A stretch of 35,546 bases of DNA from Paenibacillus chondroitinus NBRC 15376. GTDB taxonomy: Bacteria > Bacillota > Bacilli > Paenibacillales > NBRC-103111. Below, in pieces: positions 32,211 through 35,546 of the stretch. The stretch spans positions 1-35,546 of the forward strand of contig NZ_BILW01000053.1 of assembly GCF_004000765.1 (NCBI RefSeq), read 5' to 3'. A program made the position numbers and the translations under genes. Numbering within the stretch: position 1 is the first letter of the stretch; the number at the start of each line of letters is the position of its first letter. Below the pieces are notes generated by a model. It was not told the DNA's origin. It searched no databases and was given only the letters and a program-made list of their open reading frames with translations.

Positions 32211-33232
32211 TACTTAATCCCAAGCAGTGCGCGAAATTCGGTAGGGGAATAGCCCGTTGCCTTTTTGAAAACTCTGGAAAAATGGGGGTAGCTTTCGTAA
32301 CCGACCTCGGCTCCGATGTCAGTAATTCTGTAGTGCGGAACGGCAAGCAGTTGTTTGGCTTTGTCAATGCGTTTACGCATTCGGTATTGAACGAAGGTCT
32401 CATTCGTATTTTTCTTAAAATAATGGCTGAAATAGGTTGGCGTTATGCCTAACTTCCCAGCAACCCTATCCAGCGAAAGCTCCTCGTCGAAAAGATGCTC
32501 ATCGATGTACTGGATAGCCGCCTCCAAGACATTAATTCTCTCATACTTGCGGTACTCGCTCAGTCGCTGCATCCATATATAGATTTCAGCCTGAAACCAT
32601 TCGTACGTAATTGTGATGACCGTGTTCTCCTCGAAAAGCGGCTTTGCCTCAATCCGGTAAGTCCCTCTGGCATTCAACTTTTTGAGAAGCAGGTTGACAG
32701 CGTCGTATACCCGTTGGTACTGTTGCACGTCCGTTTCACCGGCGAACAACTCCCTCTTTCCCTCTTCGAGCAGTTCACTAACCCGGTTCTTGTCCAACAT
32801 CCAAACGGCTTCCTCCAATTGATCAACCCATTGTTCAAAAAGGGAGAAGGAAACAAGTGCCGCGTCTCGCGTAGCGAGCAATTTATCCAGCACAGGATAA
32901 AGCTCAATTTCTGTAATAGGCTTCAGCAAATATTCCTGCACGCCGTACGACATACATTTTTGCGCATACACAAAATCTCCGTATCCCGAAAGCACAACGA
33001 CTTTGGTGAGCAGCTTTAGCTGCTGGATATTCCGGCATAACTCCAGACCGTCCATACGAGGCATTCGAATATCCGTCATCACAACGTCTGGGGGGTTAGC
33101 CCTGATGCTCGTTAACGCGGACACGCTATTTGTAAACGTTTCGATCTCACTAAACCGTTTATATTCCCCGATCAACGTTTTGAGGCCAATTCCGATGATA
33201 GGTTCATCGTCAACAATAAAGATTCTAGCCAT
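32210..33232 (-). CDS. Response regulator, YesN family (REC plus AraC HTH)
   Basis: A 340-residue transcriptional activator. The receiver domain has the acidic pair Asp9/Asp10 (IVDDEP), the phosphorylated Asp54 (VMTDIRMPRMDG), Ser83 and Lys105 (LLKP). A linker (about 120-230) joins it to two AraC-type helix-turn-helix motifs (about 235-340: LSLDRVAGKLGITPTYFSHY and ITDIGAEVGYESYPHFSRVF). It is shorter than many Paenibacillus YesN proteins of more than 500 residues. ATG follows GGGGGGA with 5 bases between. It is the first gene of the operon that continues through the kinase, permeases, binding protein and sulfatase. Confidence 0.95.
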   Translation of the reverse strand: MARIFIVDDEPIIGIGLKTLIGEYKRFSEIETFTNSVSALTSIRANPPDVVMTDIRMPRMDGLELCRNIQQLKLLTKVVVLSGYGDFVYAQKCMSYGVQEYLLKPITEIELYPVLDKLLATRDAALVSFSLFEQWVDQLEEAVWMLDKNRVSELLEEGKRELFAGETDVQQYQRVYDAVNLLLKKLNARGTYRIEAKPLFEENTVITITYEWFQAEIYIWMQRLSEYRKYERINVLEAAIQYIDEHLFDEELSLDRVAGKLGITPTYFSHYFKKNTNETFVQYRMRKRIDKAKQLLAVPHYRITDIGAEVGYESYPHFSRVFKKATGYSPTEFRALLGIK

Positions 33233-33370
33233 TCGCTTCCCCCCTGTTGATCATTTCACTTTCACGAATCTGCTTATGCCTTCATTATGTTACAAATGTT
33301 TTTAGCCTGAATACCCCTTAAAATCTAAACACAGTCATCAAAATCGAAAATTCGCTTCCGTTTTTATCAA

Positions 33371-33408
33371 TAAAAACCCCCGCCAGCCATGACAACCAGT
33401 GGGGGGTT
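33371..33408 (-). terminator. Terminator of the cotJ operon
   Basis: On the minus strand AACCCCC pairs with GGGGGTT, with an inner CTGG-containing loop, followed by TTTTATTG. It lies between the cotJC stop and the yesN promoter region (33233-33370), in which I see no clear promoter. Confidence 0.82.
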
Positions 33409-33460
33409 ATAACAATCACAATATTCCCTTTAACTTAGGTGTACCTTCACCTCCAAACCC

Positions 33461-34030
33461 TCAGAAAACCTTCTTCTGCATCCTGTCATCCTTCAAAATT
33501 TCAACAGCTTCTCGGAAACGAAGCGAATGCACGATTTCCCGCTCACGGAGAAACTTTAGCCCATCCTGCAAATCGACGTCATCGGTCAAATCAATCAGCC
33601 ACTGATAAGTCGTTCTAGCCTTCTCCTCGGCGGCAATATCCTCGTAGAGGTCTGCTATGGGATCTCCCTTCGCTTGTATGTAAGCGGCCGTCCACGGCAC
33701 GCCTGACGCATTCTGATAGAATGGCGCCCTATCGTGAATCACATACTGATCGTCCATGCCAGCAGCCTTGAGTTGTTCCAGCGTTGCATCTTTTGTGAGC
33801 TTGTAAACCATGGTCGCGATCATCTCAAGATGCGCAAACTCTTCCGTCCCAATATCCGTAAGCAACCCCACAACCTTATCCGGAATCGCATATCGCTGAT
33901 TCAAATAACGTAATGCCGCTGCCAGCTCGCCGTCAGCTCCCCCATATTGCTCCAGTAGAAGCTTCGCCATCCTAGGGTCGCATTTGCTGACTCTGACCGG
34001 ATACTGAAGTTTCTTCTCATATATCCACAT
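33461..34030 (-). CDS. cotJC: Spore coat protein CotJC (manganese-catalase-like)
   Basis: A 189-residue protein, the same length as B. subtilis CotJC, with the ferritin-like fold of manganese catalases. It begins MWIYEKKLQYPV. Paired Glu/His ligands are visible in TEEFAHLEMIATMV, AAEEKARTTYQWL and REREIVHSLRF. It is part of the inner spore coat and may remove peroxide. ATG 34030 is 7 bases after AGAAGGAGG; an upstream extension to 34141 lacks similarity and overlaps cotJB. It is the last gene of cotJABC, 16 bases after cotJB. Confidence 0.95.
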   Translation of the reverse strand: MWIYEKKLQYPVRVSKCDPRMAKLLLEQYGGADGELAAALRYLNQRYAIPDKVVGLLTDIGTEEFAHLEMIATMVYKLTKDATLEQLKAAGMDDQYVIHDRAPFYQNASGVPWTAAYIQAKGDPIADLYEDIAAEEKARTTYQWLIDLTDDVDLQDGLKFLREREIVHSLRFREAVEILKDDRMQKKVF

Positions 34031-34046
34031 GCTTTTTCCTCCTTCT

Positions 34047-34313
34047 TCAGACCTGCCATGGCCATGGCGTATCCACCCATTGCCAAGGATTTTTGCTATA
34101 AGCATGACCAAAAGGCATAAGTGGGCCGAATTCCAGCTCAAATTCCTGAGCCATCTCTTTCCTTTTTTGCGCGAATTGATTATATTGCTGGATGGCTGCG
34201 AGATCGTTCGGATGTGTATCCAAATACAGCGTTAGCTCAACCAATACGAAATCAACAGCCTGCAAGTCGTACATCATCTTGTAATAAGATTCCGGTACTG
34301 CTGGTGGATTCAT
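34047..34313 (-). CDS. cotJB: Spore coat protein CotJB
   Basis: An 88-residue coat protein with the CotJB pattern YYKMMYDLQAVDFVLVELTL near the start, LYLDTHPNDLAAIQQYN and a Trp/Pro-rich C-terminal end (NPWQWVDTPWPWQV). It is required with CotJA for assembly of CotJC into the coat in B. subtilis. The start was placed at ATG 34313, 9 bases after AAGGGAG; the ATG two codons upstream is only 3 bases away. It overlaps the cotJA stop by four bases (ATGA). Confidence 0.94.
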   Translation of the reverse strand: MNPPAVPESYYKMMYDLQAVDFVLVELTLYLDTHPNDLAAIQQYNQFAQKRKEMAQEFELEFGPLMPFGHAYSKNPWQWVDTPWPWQV

Positions 34314-34534
34314 AACCATGGGCTCCCTTCTTCTATTTTGGATTCGTAAGGTCCGTATAGAGCGGGCCATAGCGTCCCTTTTTTCAAAGCTTCATATGGA
34401 CTGAATTGCGGCAAACCGGGTGGTTGGAAGGCAATAAAGAGGTGCGGCGGTACATTATACAATTTCACTTGAATCGGTGGACAAGGATCAAATGGACTAA
34501 TATAGGGATAGTACTTTCTGAATTGCGATTGCAT
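34310..34534 (-). CDS. cotJA: Spore coat-associated protein CotJA
   Basis: A 74-residue proline- and aromatic-rich protein with YYPYISPFDPCPPI at the start and FQPPGLPQFSPYEALKKGTL in the middle, typical of CotJA. It is the first gene of cotJABC, with GGAGGAGA 4 bases before ATG. The operon is sigma-E dependent in B. subtilis; I searched 34535-34737 for a sigma-E pair and found only a poor -10 candidate, so no promoter is called. Confidence 0.93.
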   Translation of the reverse strand: MQSQFRKYYPYISPFDPCPPIQVKLYNVPPHLFIAFQPPGLPQFSPYEALKKGTLWPALYGPYESKIEEGSPWL

Positions 34535-34737
34535 ACGTCTCCTCCTCTTCTCACTTTATACGTGGAAAATAGTCATGGCGGCAGAGAGGCCTATAAGCAC
34601 GTATATGCGGCACAACTTGGCCAAAATCACAGAATTCCAATATTTCCTCATGGTCAGAGGCGCTTTGAGCGCTTACAATAAGAACAATCCATGTGATACC
34701 ATGACTTACACAATCTAACAGCTTGGAGGAAATCACA

Positions 34738-35424
34738 ATGACACGATCTAAACAAATCATTATTTCTGCAGCAATTCTTGTAAGCGTCACACTAAATAGC
34801 CTTATTCCCACACCACCTGTATCTGCGGCGTCGGCTTCAACAAGCAGCATGACTTTGACGCAAGGAATGACAAGCTCATCCGTGTCTGCCCTGCAATCGA
34901 ATTTAAAAACACTTGGCTATTTTACATATCCAACCATCACCGGTTACTTCGGCACAATCACAGCTCAAGCTGTTAAAGATTATCAAAAGGCCTATCAGTT
35001 AGCTCCGACTGGCGTAGTGGATACCGCAACCCAAACCAGCATCTCCCATTCGATAAAAAAACGGCTGCTGCTCGACGATGCAATGAACTTCTTGCATGTC
35101 CCTTACCTATGGGGCGGAGCGACGCCACAAGGTTTTGACTGCTCCGGCTTTATTTATTACATGTTTCAAAAGCATGGGATTCCGGCTGCTCGTACAACCT
35201 CCAAGGAGCTTTACAACACAGGTTCATCCGTAAGTCAGGCTAACTTGCAGCCTGGTGACCTGGTGTTCTTCGCTATAGCATCCCCGGGCGTTATTGACCA
35301 TGTAGGCTTCTATTTGGGGAATGGGCAATTCCTATCTGCCACACGGTCAGCAGGCATTTACCCGCAAAGCCTGACAAACTCATATTGGGGTCCTAAGTAT
35401 ATGGGAGCTAAGCGGGTATATTAG
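34738..35424 (+). CDS. Secreted NlpC/P60 cell-wall hydrolase with peptidoglycan-binding domain
   Basis: A 228-residue secreted endopeptidase-type autolysin. A signal peptide (about residues 1-31, cleavage near VSAAS) precedes a PG_binding_1 domain (about 40-98: SSVSALQSNLKTLGYF, ITGYFGTITAQAVKDYQ). The NlpC/P60 domain (about 105-228) has the catalytic Cys in GFDCSGF and the His in DHVGFYLG. The family cleaves gamma-D-Glu to diamino-acid bonds in peptidoglycan. ATG 34738 follows GGAGG with an 8-base gap; a longer frame from 34723 overlaps the ribosome site. It is divergent from cotJA, so a role in spore or mother-cell wall remodelling is possible but unproven. Confidence 0.93.
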   Translation: MTRSKQIIISAAILVSVTLNSLIPTPPVSAASASTSSMTLTQGMTSSSVSALQSNLKTLGYFTYPTITGYFGTITAQAVKDYQKAYQLAPTGVVDTATQTSISHSIKKRLLLDDAMNFLHVPYLWGGATPQGFDCSGFIYYMFQKHGIPAARTTSKELYNTGSSVSQANLQPGDLVFFAIASPGVIDHVGFYLGNGQFLSATRSAGIYPQSLTNSYWGPKYMGAKRVY

Positions 35425-35435
35425 TTTCCCGCTCA

Positions 35436-35464
35436 ACTGAGACGGCCTTTTCGGCCCTCTCAGT
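35436..35464 (+). terminator. Terminator after the NlpC/P60 gene (first hairpin)
   Basis: ACTGAG (35436-35441) and CTCAGT (35459-35464) enclose GGCC/GGCC around TTTTC, 12 bases after the stop codon; the T-tract is weak (ACTCTTTC). Confidence 0.7.
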
Positions 35465-35474
35465 ACTCTTTCAT

Positions 35475-35505
35475 GTCTATCTCCCTTCGGAGACGGCTTT
35501 TTTTG
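35475..35505 (+). terminator. Second, stronger terminator hairpin
   Basis: TCTCC and GGAGA pair around a short loop, followed by CGGCTTTTTTT. Together with the hairpin just upstream it would stop the NlpC/P60 transcript. No gene is supported in the remaining bases to 35546. Confidence 0.65.
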
Positions 35506-35546
35506 ACTTCTCAGACGACGAAAGCTCTTTTCCGACTGCCCCCCTG

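Noticed and set aside
34031..34141. N-terminal extension of CotJC
   Set aside because: Overlaps cotJB, lacks family similarity; ATG 34030 has a strong ribosome site and gives the usual 189 residues.
34535..34737. Sigma-E promoter for cotJABC
   Set aside because: Expected from B. subtilis, but only a weak CATATA-type -10 without a -35 was visible.

Overview
The window looks like a chromosomal segment of a spore-forming Firmicute of the Paenibacillaceae. It carries the sporulation genes ytrH/ytrI, yheC/yheD-type ATP-grasp coat proteins, a GerPA/GerPF-type germination protein and the cotJABC operon. Ribosome binding sites are AGGAGG-like, TTG starts are frequent, and the dnaE-ytrHI-ytpI-ytoI order resembles Bacillus subtilis. 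An Lpl-type sugar transporter with a YesMN two-component system is typical of Paenibacillus. All identifications come from reading motifs; no database search was run.

Layout. 1-3295: dnaE (minus strand, C-terminus off the left edge). 3337-4627: a sigma-E-like promoter, ytrH, ytrI, ytpI. 4624-6421: ytoI and a small membrane protein, both minus. 6549-8486: divergent flavin oxidoreductases (NfsA/NfrA-type nitroreductase and NamA/YqjM). 8487-9694: no credible gene; an eight-unit 114/115-bp tandem repeat array, then a nested inverted repeat of about 180 bp and a bidirectional terminator. 9695-10750: membrane acyltransferase. 10888-12818: a three-gene minus-strand operon (Ser/Thr/Gly-rich membrane-anchored protein, ApbE flavin transferase, ferric-reductase-like membrane protein). 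13055-13390: YheA/YlbF-family protein. 13551-19725: five consecutive YheC/YheD-type ATP-grasp genes, probably one operon. 19726-20979: GerPA/GerPF-type gene with its own sigma-K-like promoter and terminator, and a HAD phosphatase (minus). 21222-24053: nagB-nagA and an ElyC/YdcF-type membrane protein. 24036-33232 (minus): response regulator, histidine kinase, two permeases, solute-binding lipoprotein, sulfatase, and, as a separate unit, an SGNH hydrolase. 33461-34534: cotJABC. 34738-35424: secreted NlpC/P60 hydrolase.

How the genes work together. Three themes recur. (1) Sporulation: ytrHI, the YheC/D series, gerPF-like and cotJ all act in or on the spore. (2) Carbohydrate use: nagBA turns GlcNAc-6-phosphate into fructose-6-phosphate, while the YesMN/Lpl/sulfatase/SGNH block looks like a sensed, imported and de-decorated glycan pathway, probably a sulfated oligosaccharide. 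(3) Redox: nitroreductase, NamA and the ApbE/ferric-reductase-like operon.

Best leads for something undescribed are the five-fold alternating YheD/YheC ATP-grasp operon, the hairpin-bearing 114-bp tandem array, and the compact ApbE/ferric-reductase/small-protein operon that lacks an obvious flavin-carrier domain.
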